A DNA stretch of 64,000 bases, from assembly GCA_024138025.1 (NCBI GenBank), contig JAMXBD010001597.1, forward strand, positions 62,001 through 126,000. Reading direction: 5' to 3'. The position numbers were made by a program, and so were the translations under genes. The notes beneath the pieces are model-generated. The model made no database searches and was not told the origin of the DNA. It worked only from the letters and a program-made list of their open reading frames with translations. Positions 48,489-60,840 of the stretch are shown piece after piece (positions within the stretch are counted from its first letter, which is position 1; the number at the start of each line of letters is the position of its first letter). Source of the stretch: Combretum micranthum (Eukaryota > Streptophyta > Magnoliopsida > Myrtales > Combretaceae).

Positions 48489-49271
48489 ATGTCAAGCAAA
48501 CATAGGTATGGTTCGGTTTCAAACCGGAGTCATCACCGGCGGTTCTAGAGCCGGAACCAGACTGATTGGACGGTTCTAGAACTGACTAAGGAACTGCGGT
48601 TTTCCGGTTCTCAAACGGTTCTAGGCCTAAAATCGGGTGGAATTGGCGATTCCAATCGGTTCCATTAAAAAAAAAAGAAAAGAATTATGTAAATTTTTAA
48701 AAAATTATATTAAATATATAATTATTAATGTTATACTATTTCATATGAATAGTAAAATTTATTACTTATATATAATGTTTAATATTTTATTATCAATAAT
48801 ACAAATAAATATAACTTAAAATTATAAATAATTCAATTTATATAAACTTCTCCTAAAAGCAAACTTTATCCTTTAATAACACAAGACTATTTTTTGTATT
48901 ATAATTTTCTTGTTATCCTTTAGAATATTTTGCGATATCATATTACTAATTATAATAGATATTAGTTATATTTATATATAAATAAATGCGCATTCTAAAA
49001 ATATTGTTATAAATTTTAGCTAAATAATTTAATATTTTTAGACACAATAATTAATTATTTTGAGTTTAAAATTTATTTTATTAAAATATAAAATTTATTT
49101 TTTTACTTAAAAAAGATGGTTCCACGGTTCCAAAACCAGAACCGTGAATCACCGATTCCATAAAATCAGACTAGAACCGTGGTTTCGGTTTCTTATTTTT
49201 ATGACCCGGAACTTATGCTTCTAATTCTGGTTTGGTTCGGTTCCAAAATTATGATGATGTCTAATGTCAAG
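48489..49271. mobile_element. hAT-type MITE 2 with 8-bp target duplication
   Basis: The element runs 48,497-49,263 (767 bp) between duplications ATGTCAAG (48,489-48,496 and 49,264-49,271). Ends are CAAACATAGGTATGGTTCGG and, in reverse, TAGACATCATCATAATTTTG: an imperfect inverted repeat. Subterminal zones rich in CCGGTTC/GAACCG motifs (48,500-48,665 and 49,115-49,250) flank an AT-rich core of about 450 bases. It has the same architecture as MITE 1 at 22.6 kb but different end sequences, so it is a separate family. No transposase. Confidence 0.82.
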
Positions 49272-49329
49272 TACCCAAGCCCAAAGGAATAGCCAAATCC
49301 AAAAAATTAGCCTATCAGATGGGATAGAA

Positions 49330-49738
49330 TGCCATAACCTGATAGTATTACAATTTGGCATGTGTCCTTACTAAAGATGGACACACTAAGTCTATTAAAA
49401 TACTAATCTACAACTTTAAAATAACATCAAATTCTCATATAAAAGAGGTACATGTTTAAAATATTTCAAATAACAAAGCATTCAATAACTTCGTTGGCAT
49501 AAATCAAAGCCAACATATGTCAAACTTAAAACATCATAAATAAAAACTTATAAATTTTCCAAAATCCATCAAAACATCCATAATTCCATCATCTAAAACC
49601 CTAATCTAAAAAGAATTAGAATTCTTAAATTTATACACACCTTTATCCTTTGGTTGAAATCACAATTTCTTCAATCCCAGATCTAGGGTTTTTCTCTAGA
49701 TTTTCGCCCACAAATAGAACTTCCATCAATAGATAATG
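49330..49738 (-). repeat. Array LTR copy A, 3' part
   Basis: The LTR 3' end on the minus strand. The terminal region (TGCCATAACC...ATTACAATTTGGCATGTGTCC) corresponds to the GGCGGGTTGTAAT...GTTACA ends of LTR1, LTR3 and copy E. It continues with 'GGCATAAATCAAAGCCAACAT', shared with LTR3 (reverse, about 18,950). Cut by solo LTR S5 at 49,738; the remainder is at 53,428-54,069. Confidence 0.75.
49734..49738. repeat. Target duplication TAATG, left copy of S5
   Basis: Identical to 53,423-53,427. Confidence 0.85.
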
Positions 49739-52700
49739 TGTTACGCCCCAATGGGTACCCTAAACGTGACAGTCCGCCACACTCAATATTAAAGCTTAAG
49801 TATGACAACCTTAGTCATTCCCAAAAGCTTTTATATTAAGTGTAAGGCGTGCTTTCATAACTTTAGAGGACCGTATGTGGAATTATGAAGTTTAAGAAGA
49901 TATGAATAACACATTTAAGAAAAGAGGACTCTTAATAATCATTCATTCATATCAATGATTTTACAAACTTAGGGACATATCCCCTTGACCACTAATCTAT
50001 TACATGAGTATTTATACATCAATACTACTACTACACTTTATCTAAATTTCTATTACCCAAAAAGAAATTACCTGCCCGTAGGGTCCACGTGGCCTTAACC
50101 ATAGGTAGGAAAACTACAAAAGATATCTATTGGGGTATAAGCTAAAGGCTTAGTGAGAACTATTTCCATAAATAACTTCTTGTAACAAGATTCAAACAAG
50201 TTGTTTAATCAAACATATGTAATGCAACAAACATGTGGGCAAACAAGCATATAGTTTTTCGGAAACTATATGTTGAATGGATTTGCGCCCTCCATTCGGG
50301 GTTTGGTGATACATAACCTCAATTTAAGTAGTTTTAGTTAAAAAGCTTTCATGCTCGCGAGCACTCATCGCCAAGCATTCCGAATCTACTTGATTGACCT
50401 TGCTTTTGGATCTTCCGCCAAGCATTTTCCATTAAGCCTCCAAGCAGTCGCTTTCAGATCTTCCTCCAAGTGTTGCTTTCGACATGAGCTTACTATCCTT
50501 CTCACCCAAGGATAATAACCCAAAATGCAATGTGACTCACTTCGTGGTATGCATGAATTCATTAATTTATAAAGCCATAGCATAATTATTTTTAAATTTA
50601 AGGTGATCAAGGATTTTCATACAAATCAATACTATGCTAAAACAAACATTTAAAACAATTCCAGCTTCGATATTCTTGAAAATTCTTTCAAAGAATTATT
50701 TTACATACATACCGGTTTATCCTTTCCTAACTCTAATGCAACTAATTTACAAGCACAACAAGTATAGCATTTAATGGAAACAAACTCACGATGCTATGTC
50801 GACTATTTTTCTAGGTGGATGAGTCGTTTACACACTCCACTTAGTCGTAATAATCTTCGGGGTAAAGGAATCCTTCCTCGGGGTCACCTAACCAAAAAAA
50901 ATACCCATAATAAGTATTTCTTGATGATTTTCTTGAGATTTGACAAAACAATGTCAAAAGAACGTTAAAGTTCGTATAAAAGAATGTTCCAACTTAAAAT
51001 GGCCATAACTTGGTCATTTTAACTCGGAATCGTGCATATAATATACCGATTTCTACCTACTCGAAAAGATCTACTCATTTCTAAAATTATTTCCATCAAA
51101 CAAAGCCATATAGGCTCTGAAACAGTGGCGACAAAATTCACCACGGATTTCCAAGTAAAAACAATTTGGGTTCAAGAAATCAAAACTTGTTTGATAAATA
51201 CTTAGTTATTTATATAGTTGAAAAATTCTCTTTTTATACCTATATAACTCATATTTAAGTATGCTCAAGTGTTTCGTTGTCCAATTATTTTTCTTAAGTG
51301 AAACAAGGTTGAAAGACTATAGTTTTCAAAAATTGTTTTTGTAGATTTCTTGAAATGAATACCTTGTTTCCTTTTGTTTTCTAAAAAGGGCTTTATGTTG
51401 GTTTTATTATTTTTCCTAAGTAAAATTCTCTACTTTCTAAGTTTCACTAATACTATTTTGAAGTTCTTTAGAAAATATGCTATTCTTCATATTTATTTTT
51501 CTTGTGCAAATTCCTTTGTTTATTTATTTTTGTAAAAATCTTTGCTTGAAATTTCTCATTCCTTCCTCATACGTTATGTTTTTCATAAAATCATCCATGC
51601 ATGAAAATTTATTTTCTTCATAAAAACAATGTGGAATAATTAAGAACTTTTTGGTAGTAAAACTAGTTTCTAAAATCTTATTGACTTCCTCTTGTAACTT
51701 GAAAAGGAATAACGTTATTTTTGTTTTCAACCCATAGATTTTCTTTGCCTATTTGTTTGTAAAGGTCTTTACTTGAAAATTCCTTAGCCATTCATCTTAT
51801 TTATCTTTATAAAAAGAACCATTTTTGTATCAACAAATATTTTCTTTTGAAAGACAAGGTGGAATAATAAAGGTTTAAGTAGCTTTTTAAAGTGAAAGTA
51901 GTTTCTAAAATTATAGTGAGTTCTTTTTATAACTTGAAGAGGAATGAGTTTATTTTTGTGATCTTATATATTTTATACTTTACATAAACTTGTCTCTAAG
52001 TGACAAAATTATTTTTAGAATTTAAAACTTTTCGACAACAATCTAAATGAACATGATTATGAGAATAATAATAGACAAAATAACATAAAACGTAAATAAT
52101 AAAATCAAGTATTGGAGTCTTAGCTTTTTCAAGGCTCCCGGGACTAAGAAGTAGACTAGCCCATAATAAAATAAAATGAAAGAAAGAAAACTTGTTTTGA
52201 CTTGATGAGGACAAGTCTAAGACTAGAGACTAGTCTTAAATAACAAGGAATAAGTAAATAAATTGCAATGGAATAAATAAATAAATTGCTTTACATGAAC
52301 TAAATAAATTTCAAGTGAGCTTATATGCTCTAAAAAATATGTATATATATATGTAGATAATAATATTTAGATATAGTCGCAATAATATGAACAAAATAAT
52401 AACAAGAACATAAATAAATTTTTCATGAACAAGAACAATACATGAACATAATGTAGTTTCCATGACTTGTAGTCTTTGAAAACTCACGCTATGGTCATGT
52501 AAAGTTACATGACATGAAGAAGAAGAAATTAAAAGGAGGTAGTTACCTAAAGGAGACTTTGTATGGTTATGTGGTTATGGGTTTTTGTTGTTGGTGGAAG
52601 TTGTTGTGGAATTATTTTGAGAGAGTTTTGGGATAGTATTTTGAGAAAGTTTTGAGAGGGGATTTTGGAAGAGTTTTGGTATGAATTTGTGGGTAGTGAA

Positions 52701-53422
52701 TGTGTGAAAGAAGTGAAAGAGGAGGGGTATTTATAGGAAAATGTGGAGGGATTTTTGTGTGATTAAAATAAAAGAAAATTGAAACAAAATTGAGGATAGA
52801 GAGAGGGGGGCGGCCATATGGTGTAGAGGGGGAGTGATTTATTTTTTTTGACTTTTTTGATAATTGAAAGATGTAATGTGTAAGGTAAATGTGAAATAAA
52901 GTTATGGGAAAGGTAAAAAGTTAAGTTTATAGGTTATGTAGAGTGTAAGAATAGGTATAAGAAAAAGTAGAGATAAAAGAATAGTGTAGAATAGTAATGA
53001 ATAGTATAATGTAAAGTAGATATGACTAACAAAGTACCGGTAGTAAGAAAATACGCGTATAATATCTATATCTGTTATTTTTACTTACTGATGTTTTTGG
53101 AAAACTTATATTTTTACGAGTCTAACAGTGTATTAGGAATATTTTTATTATTTCGGGCTCCCGGACACTCTTTTCGAGAACCTTATCCGATCGGGTTCGA
53201 AGGACACCCAAAATTCGCGAAACTGATATTTTTATAAAACCTATGGTTATTAGGAACTATTCTAGCTAATTATCCCAACTTCGTTTTTCAGGGCCAAAGA
53301 AAACGGCAATGCCGGATTTAGTTTGATACGGTAAACAAGGGTTTTGTTGATCTTTAAGGTTCCGTTTGACTTCCTGTTTAGGGTTTTATGCTAAACTGAT
53401 TCCGAAAATTTGGGGGTTTACA
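49739..53422 (-). repeat. Solo large LTR, copy S5 (3,684 bp)
   Basis: Plus-strand ends TGTTACGCCCC and GGGGGTTTACA with perfect TAATG duplications. On the minus strand: a U3 module GGCCGCCCC within a CT-rich zone (about 52,800-52,835), TATAAATA (52,728-52,735), and the conserved inverted repeat (50,989-51,027). It is close to S4 in its U3 (53,030-53,220 against 46,345-46,540). It interrupts array LTR copy A. No internal region. Confidence 0.9.
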
Positions 53423-53427
53423 TAATG
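53423..53427. repeat. Target duplication TAATG, right copy of S5
   Basis: Identical to 49,734-49,738. Confidence 0.85.
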
Positions 53428-54069
53428 ATAAATCAGAAAAGTTGCTCTTTTGAATCATCGAGGGGATTGAAAAGAATTAGTTTTACCTATTCTTTAATTC
53501 TTGTTCTTTCTTGATTGTAGAATACTAATTCTCCAACAAGAATCATGATTGCTCCTTAAAACTCTCTTCAAAAGCAAAAAGGACCTTAGGAAAAGAACAT
53601 CTCCTTTAAATCTCCACAGAATAGAAGATGATCAATTCATCTTGATCTTGTTTATTTATCTCCCCTTGATGCAAAGATCACAAACAAAGGTTTTTAGAGA
53701 GGTTTCTAGGTTTATGAATGTGTTTTAGAGAAGAGGAATGCATAGTTTATTAAGAAAACTTGTAAGTCCTCAATTCCCATGCACATACACTTGCATAAAG
53801 GCTAGTGGCTTAGGATGAAGGCTGCTGGCATATGTCTAAAAGTTGGGGCCATCTACTCTTGGATCAAATTTTCGACCATGAAGGCTGGCTAAAGGCTAGT
53901 GGGGCATAAGTCTTATACTGACAACTTTGAAGCTAAGGCTGGCGGCGTTCATACGACTCTATCATCCTATCAAACATTAAATTTTATATTAGGGCGGACC
54001 ATAAAATCTTCTTATTTTAAATCAAATGACACTTTTTCCCTTTATTAGAACATTTATTCAAATATTACA
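53428..54069 (-). repeat. Array LTR copy A, 5' part
   Basis: R and U3 of copy A. The LTR start on the minus strand is TGTAATATTTGAATAAA (ending at 54,069), matching the LTR3 start. It contains GCTGGC, GCCGCC and GGCGGCG-type motifs at 53,800-53,950. Without S5, copy A is about 1.05 kb, shorter than LTR3 because the inner R/U5 part is much reduced. Confidence 0.78.
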
Positions 54070-54117
54070 TTATCTCCCCTCTAAAAGAAACTTTTTTCCT
54101 CGAAAGTTTCCTAAAGG
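54070..54117 (-). other. Spacer A/B: polypurine tract and short internal remnant
   Basis: On the minus strand this reads CTTTCGAGGAAAAAAG... then TTTTAGAGGGGAGATAA, a polypurine tract abutting the start of LTR A. It matches the end of internal region 2 (17,178-17,214). Only about 48 bases of internal sequence remain before LTR copy B begins. Confidence 0.75.
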
Positions 54118-55122
54118 CAATACAACCTGCTATGTATCCTTAATTAAAATAGATTCGCTAAGGCTATTACAATACTAATCCACAACTTTAAAATAACATC
54201 AAACTCTCATATAAAGGAGTATCTTTTTAAAATATTTCAAATAACAAAATGTCCAAATAACTTCATTGGCATAAACAAAAGCTAACATATCTCAAACTTA
54301 CAACATTAGAAAGAAAAACTTATAAATTTCCAAAATCCTTGCAAACGTCCATAATTCCATCATCTAAAACCTTCACCTTTTTCCTTTGATTGAAATCACA
54401 ATTTCTCTAATCCTAGATCTAGGGTTTATCTCTAGATTTTCTCCCATAAATAGAACTTCAATCAATATATAAAGAAAAAAAAATTGCTCTTTTAAATCAT
54501 CAAAAGGATTGAAAAGAATTCTTTTTCTTCCTTGATTGTAGAATACTAATCTCTAACAAAAATTAAGATTTCTCTTCAAAACTCCATTTAAAAGCAAAAA
54601 AGACCTTAGGAAAAGAACATCTCCTTTAAATCTCCACATAATAGAAGAGGATCAACTCATCTTAATCTTATTTCTTTATCTCCCCTTAATGCAAAGATCA
54701 CAAACAGAGGTTTTTAGAGAGGTTTCTAGGTTTAGGAATGAGTTTGGAGAAGAGAATTGTATATTTTATAAAGAAAACTTGTAACTCTTCAATTCTCTTA
54801 CACATACACAAACATAAAGGCTGGCAGCTTAGGATGAAGGCCGACAACATATGTCTAAAAGTTGGTGCCCATCTACTCTCAAATCAAAATTTCAACCATG
54901 AAGGCCGGCTAAAGGCTAGCGGGGCATAAGTCTTACGCCGGTTGCTTTAAAGCCAAGGCCGATAGCCTTCATACTGGCTTTCAACTATGATTTTCCATTT
55001 GTCATCATGTCTCTATCATGCTATCAAACATTAAATTGTATATTAGGACGAACTAAAAACCCTTTTACTTTTTATCAAATGAAACTGTTGCCATTCATTA
55101 GAACATTGATTCAAATATTACA
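54118..55122 (-). repeat. Array LTR copy B (about 1.0 kb, uninterrupted)
   Basis: The only complete copy not split by an insertion. It lacks about 16-20 terminal bases of the LTR 3' end at the left. Right to left on the minus strand: LTR start at 55,122, a motif cluster (54,820-54,980, with GCCGGC and GCTAGCGGGG cores), a TATA-like TATAAAAT at about 54,763-54,770, then R/U5 with an 'AGAACTTC' region and the AAAGCCAACAT-like block. It serves as the empty-site reference for the insertions in copies A and D. Confidence 0.8.
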
Positions 55123-55157
55123 AAAAAAAACTTCTATCCTCGAAAGTTACCTAAGAG
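55123..55157 (-). other. Spacer B/C: second copy of the internal remnant
   Basis: Contains the same CCTCGAAAGTT(T/A)CCTAA block as spacer A/B, but the polypurine core has changed (AAAAAAAACTTCT on the plus strand). The junction with the next LTR is at the same place as in A/B, so the two junctions share one origin. Confidence 0.7.
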
Positions 55158-55634
55158 CATTATAATTAGCCATGTGTCCTTACTAAAGATGGACAAGCTA
55201 AGGCTATTACAATACTATTCAACAACTTTAAAAATAACATCAAAGTCTCGTATAAAAAAAAGTATCTATTGAAAATAATTCAAATAACAAAACGTCCAAA
55301 TAATTTCGTTGGCATAAACCAAAGCCAACATATCTCAAACTTAAAACATTATAAATAAAAAGTTATAAAATTTCCGAAATCCATCAAAACATCCATAATT
55401 CCATCATCTAAAACCCTAATCTCAAAAGAATTAAAATTCCTAAATTTATACACACCTTTCTCCTTTGATTGAAATCACAATTTCTCTAATCCCAAATCTA
55501 GGGTTTTTCTTTAGAGTTTCTCCCATAGATAGAACTTCCATCAACAAATAAAGAAAAATTAGAAAGATTGCTCTTTTAAATCATCAAAAGGATTGAAAAG
55601 AATTAGTTTTACCTATTCTTTAATTCTTGTTCTT
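55158..55634 (-). repeat. Array LTR copy C, truncated
   Basis: Keeps the 3' 480 bases of the LTR up to 'TTTAATTCTTGTTCTTC' and then joins copy D directly. The U3, TATA box and motif cluster are lost, so the C/D junction is a deletion different from A/B and B/C. Confidence 0.72.
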
Positions 55635-56386
55635 CGCTATTACAACCCATCACGTGTTCTTACTAAAGATGGATATGCTAAGGCTATTATAATACTATTC
55701 CACAACTTTAAAATGACATCAAACTCTCATATAAAACGGGTACCTGTTTAAAATATTTCAAATGATAAACATCCAAATAACTTCATTGGCATAAACCAAA
55801 GCCAACATATCTCAAAGTCACAACATCAAAAATGAAAACATATAAAATTTCCAAAATCCATAAGACATCCAAAATTCCATCATCTAAAACCCTAATCTCA
55901 AAAGAATTAAAATTTCTAAATTCATACACACTTTTCTCCTTTGACTAAAATCACAATTTCTCTAATCCTAGATCTAGGGTTTTTCTCTAGATTTTCTCCC
56001 GCAAACAGAACTTCCATTAACAGATAAAGATAAATCAGAAAGATTGCTCCTTTAAATAATCAAAAGGATTAAAAAGAATTAGTTTTACCTATTCTTTATT
56101 TCTTCTTCTTCCTTGATTGTAGAATACTAATTCTCTAACAAGAATTAGGATTTCTCCTCAAAACTCTCTTCAAAAACAAAAAAGATCTTAGAAAAGAACA
56201 TTGCCTTTAAATCTCCACAGAATAGAAGAGGATCAACTGACTTTGATATTATTTCTTTATCTCCCCTTGATGTAAAGATCACAAATAGAGTTTTTAGAGA
56301 GGTTTCTAGGTTTAACAATGAGTTTTGGAGAAAAGCAATGCACAATTTATTAAGAAAACTTGTAGCTCTTCAATTCCCATACACAT
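55635..56386 (-). repeat. Array LTR copy D, part 1 (3' end and R/U5)
   Basis: Starts with ATTACAACCCATCACGTGTTC, the LTR 3' end, and follows copy B to 'CAATTCCCATACACAT', where solo LTR S6 is inserted. The remaining parts are at 59,979-60,131 and 63,446-63,555. Confidence 0.75.
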
Positions 56387-59300
56387 TGTAAGCCTTCGTT
56401 TTCTTAGCAAACCGAACTCAGTTTCGGGAATCAGAGTCGGAAACCGAAACCCTAAAAGAATACTTTAAAGCTAGTTTGGAACCTAGGAACCCTAAGCCGG
56501 TAATACCAAGAACGAAACCCTAGAACAATAAAAATAAGTTATCTCTAGAATATAGTCCTAAATAATATACCTAAACATAAAAAGATCAGATTTCAGAGAG
56601 ATTCATTCGTTTCGAACTCGATCGGGATCTATTTAAAAAAACCGGTCATCGAGACTCGAAAATAGAAAAATATTCCGTAGAACTCATTAGAACCTAAATT
56701 TAATAAGGAATTCAAAAATATAATTATAAGAATTTTTCGGTTTATAAAAATTACAGTTATAGCCTTTTATTGTATTTTCATTATTATTGGTAATTTAATT
56801 GTCTAATCTACTTTTTGATTTCTAATCATGCTATTCACAAGTATAATCACCCATACCTTATCTTTACATCCTTACAACCTATTCTTACGATGTTACATCA
56901 TATTCCTTACAATTTACTATTCCAATATATTTTTATTACTTAAATTACTTATTTAAATTTGAAAAATTACATAAAACAAATCTCACATCTCTCTCTCTAC
57001 CCCTAGCCCCAAAACGGTGCTGCCTCCCCCCTCCTTCTTCCCCTTTTACACACTTTCTCTCATTTGTTTTATTTTTATTCATTTATTTAATCAAAACAAA
57101 CCCTAATTTCATTTCTATAAAGATCCCTTTATGTCTTTCACTTTTCACTAAAACAAAACTTTTGAAAATTTTTCTCTCCCCTCTCTTTCTCTCTTTACCG
57201 TGAGCCTTCCCTCCCTCTAACACACAAATACAAATATTTTGTTCAAGTTCTTGTTCCAAACAATAAATAGGTAATAAATCTAGACCCTACCACAAATAAA
57301 ACATGTAATGGCAGGATCATACATGTGTAATTCCACCAAAATCCCCATGAGCTTTATGCAAGGAATATGGAAACACTTTAGCATGATATTCTTGTCATCA
57401 CAATATTATGTATCTTTCCATTTAAGTTGTTTTGTTATATTTTGCTATATCATTGCTTTATATGGTTCATATTAATATTTTTGTGTATATATTCTACTAC
57501 TAATCTCATTTTCATAATATCTATCTTGCATTTACATCCATAACATGATTGATATCATAGATCTATTTGTTTTGAGTGCATAAATGCCATAAATATTTGT
57601 ATATGTACATAAAAGGCTTGTAGTAGTATGATAATAATGAGAATATGCCAAAAAGTTCAAGATCTATTTTAGTTTTAACAAAAATAATTTTTGGAAATTT
57701 GGATGGAAAAAGACATCTATTTTAAAAACCTATTTTCTAACTCCAAAATGAGTATTTTATATTGAATATGAAGGGCTTATAAAATAGGTATCTTGAAGAC
57801 ATGATTTCGATGAGTTAAATCTAGTTTTACTAAGAGATATGTTCAAAATAAGAAAAGTTTACAAAAGTTAAGTTAAAACTATGTCTCAACCCCAACAAAA
57901 ACTTAAAATTCGTAATAAGGAAAAGTTGATATGTAAGCACCTATTTTCTAACCCCAAAATAAGAGCTTTACTAAAAAAATGGAAGCCTTGAGGGCTAGGT
58001 TTGATTAAGACTTAATTTCAAAAGAGATTAAATGAGTTTTACCTAAGAAATAATCTCAAAAACAAATCACAAAATTCGGATTTAGAAATGACCCGTACTT
58101 AAACACCTATTTCTAAATCCCAAAATGAGGATTTTAATGGAAAAATAGAAGCCTTAGGGAATAAATGTAGTAAGGACTTAATTTTGATAAGAATAAATGG
58201 ATTTTATCAAAGTATATTTCCAAAAGAAAGATAAGGTTTCAAAACATAAATCAAACACTATTTTCATTCCCTATGATTTTTGTAAAATTCGTAATTAGGC
58301 AAGACCCCTATTTAAACATTTATTTTCCAACTCCTAAATGAAGAAATTTACTAAAATAATGAAGGTGTTAGGCATATAGGTCATCAAGGCTCTTTTTTAG
58401 TAAAAACAAAGGTGATTTTGCAAAAAACAAAACTAGTTTTTCTAAATTAAGTCTTCTTGATTTTTTTTTTTTTTGGAAAAGTAAAAGTTTCAGTTTGTAA
58501 AAATTCTTTTTAACCAAATATCTTTAAGACATACATATAGATAGCTCATAACATATCATTTATGATAATAACTTGTTGATATTGCATGTATATATAATAT
58601 ACTTGGCAGAAAAAATGTAAATTTCACAAAACAATTTATGAAATATGATTTTTAGCTACTGATCAGATCTGATCCAAGCTTTCCAAGACCTAAAATTTTT
58701 CAAAACTTAGGAATAACATCATAAATAGATAGATATTTTAAAATAGATAGAAATTGACTGCTTATTTTGCGAAATTCCGAGTTAAAATGACCAAGTTATA
58801 GCCGTTTTAAATTGAAATTTTCCTTAACTACGAAAATCATGAGCTTAAAAGTTTTTGTTTGATAAGTTGGAATTAGTTATGGTTGAAATACTCATTTGGG
58901 TATTTCTTTCGTTTAGGTAAATTCGAATTGGACGAATTCTTGCCCTCGGATTATTACGAATAGAGATCGATGTCCATGGCTGAGTGAGTCATACTTCCTA
59001 TTTACTATTCCGTATTGTGCTTATAAATTATAGTTGCACTAGAATGATAGGCAAAGATAAAAATTGAAAATGCATGATGGGTAATTATGGGACTATGTAT
59101 GCTATCTTAAGGTGTTGAGAAAAATGTGCTAAGTATATAGAAACTAGGTGATTAATTGATATATGTCTATATGCCATGATTGAGTGTTTGCTAATTGATT
59201 GGTTACCTATGAAATTGAATTAATGATTACTCGGATTAACAAGTAATATGGACATAATCACTTCACAATGGGGATGGTGCATTTAATCATGATTGGTTCT

Positions 59301-59978
59301 CCGTGATCCATAAACGGTATGAATGAAATGGGTAATGGGTTGCCTGTGAGCCATAAAATGGAACAGTAATTCAAAGTAGTACCGCATGATTTTTAATTTG
59401 CTAACCCCGAATGAAGGGCGTAAATCCATTCAACATATGATTTCCGGTTGATCATATGTCTTATTTGCCCATGTGATTATTGCATTTCATATGGATGATT
59501 AAATCAACTTGATTGTATGTATGTAATTGTGGGTTATGTATATTCTGGAAGTATTTACTCACTAAGCTGGTATAGCTTATACCTCACAGCTTCTTTTTTT
59601 TTTGTAGTTCCCATACCTATGGTTGCATCCAAGACTTAGCCAACTCAGGTAATGCGAGAATAGGAGTTTCCCCTAAAAGTTTATGTTTAACTTTTGTATA
59701 GACTTCTATAGAAAATCTCTAACACTGGAGTTGTTGTCAAAAACTTTTACCTGGACTGATTAACATTTTGCGGGACAATGCCCTTAGTATTTTGTAAATG
59801 ATCCTGAGATATCTATGATTTATATTTTTACGCTTATTCTACTAAGTTAAATTATTTATCTCCAATTGAACAAGTATTCTATTGTCGTAAGGGAACGCCT
59901 TGCTTCTAATACAAGACTTTTGAATAACGGTGGTAGTGATTCCTAAGTCTCGTTTAGGGTACCCTATAGGGCATGACA
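56387..59978 (+). repeat. Solo large LTR, copy S6 (3,592 bp)
   Basis: Starts TGTAAGCCTTCG, ends GGGCATGACA. The left flank is CACAT and the right flank CATGT. Copy B has ACACATACAC uninterrupted at the same site, so the insertion is certain; the right duplication probably lost one CA in the CACACA run. Contains CT-rich U3 with 'GCCCCAAAACGGTGCTGCC' (about 57,006-57,024), TATAAA (57,116-57,121), the conserved inverted repeat (58,777-58,816) and the 'ACTCACTAAGCTGGTATAGC' block (about 59,556). No internal region. Confidence 0.87.
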
Positions 59979-60131
59979 CATGTACACTGGCATAAAGGCT
60001 GGTGGCTTAGGATAAAGGCCGATGGTATATGTCTACGGCCTTCTACTCTCAGACCAAATTTTCGATCATGAAGGCCAATGGCCTTCATGCCTGTTTTAGC
60101 TGCGATTTTCCATCTTCCATGACGTCCTTGT
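59979..60131 (-). repeat. Array LTR copy D, part 2 (motif-cluster segment)
   Basis: A 153-base piece of copy D stranded between S6 and S7. It matches copy B from 'ACACTGGCATAAAGGCTGGTG' onward, with GGCCGATGG and GGCCAATGG motifs. Confidence 0.8.
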
Positions 60132-60832
60132 TGTGAACCCCAAAGTTTTGTAGTCAATTAAGTTTCAACCCTAATTAGAAAGTCAACTGGAATCCCAAAG
60201 TCAACAAAACCCTAGTCAGTTGTATCCGTTCAAATTCGGCATCCCCATTTAAGCAACACTAAGAAAGTAAGTAAGAGATTAGTATGTAGAATAGTTCGTA
60301 ATGATTCGAGAAAACTTAGAAATATCATATTAGTTAAACCAAGATTTATTTTGAGCACGATAGGACACAGTTTTCGAAAAGCGTGTCCTGGGGCTCAGAT
60401 TAGTAAAAATATTCCGAATATACCGTTAGCTTCATAAAAATGTTAGCTTTTCAAAAATATCAATTTCATAATTTTTCGGTAACTAAAAATATCAGATATC
60501 GCAATTATATACGTATTTTCTTACTACCAGTACTTAAATTGTCATGTTTCCTTTACATTGCACTATTTATTACTATTCTATACTATTTATCTATCTTACT
60601 TTTTCTTACAACCTACTCTTACAAACCATACCTCTATTTTCTTATAATTTTCATTTCCAATACAACTTCACATATTTCATATCTTACTTTTCATTAACAA
60701 AAATACAAAAAAAAAAAATATAAATTTCTCTCCCTCTCTACACTCCCATTTGCACCGGCCATGCCCCCTTCTCTCCTCAATTTGTTTTTTTTTCAATAAT
60801 TTAATTAACACAATTTTCCTTCCACATTTTCA

Positions 60833-60840
60833 TATAAATA
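60833..60840 (+). promoter_or_regulatory. TATA box of solo LTR S7
   Basis: TATAAATA followed by CCCTCTTTTCCTTCC, about 65 bases after the GGCCATGCCCCC module. Confidence 0.62.
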
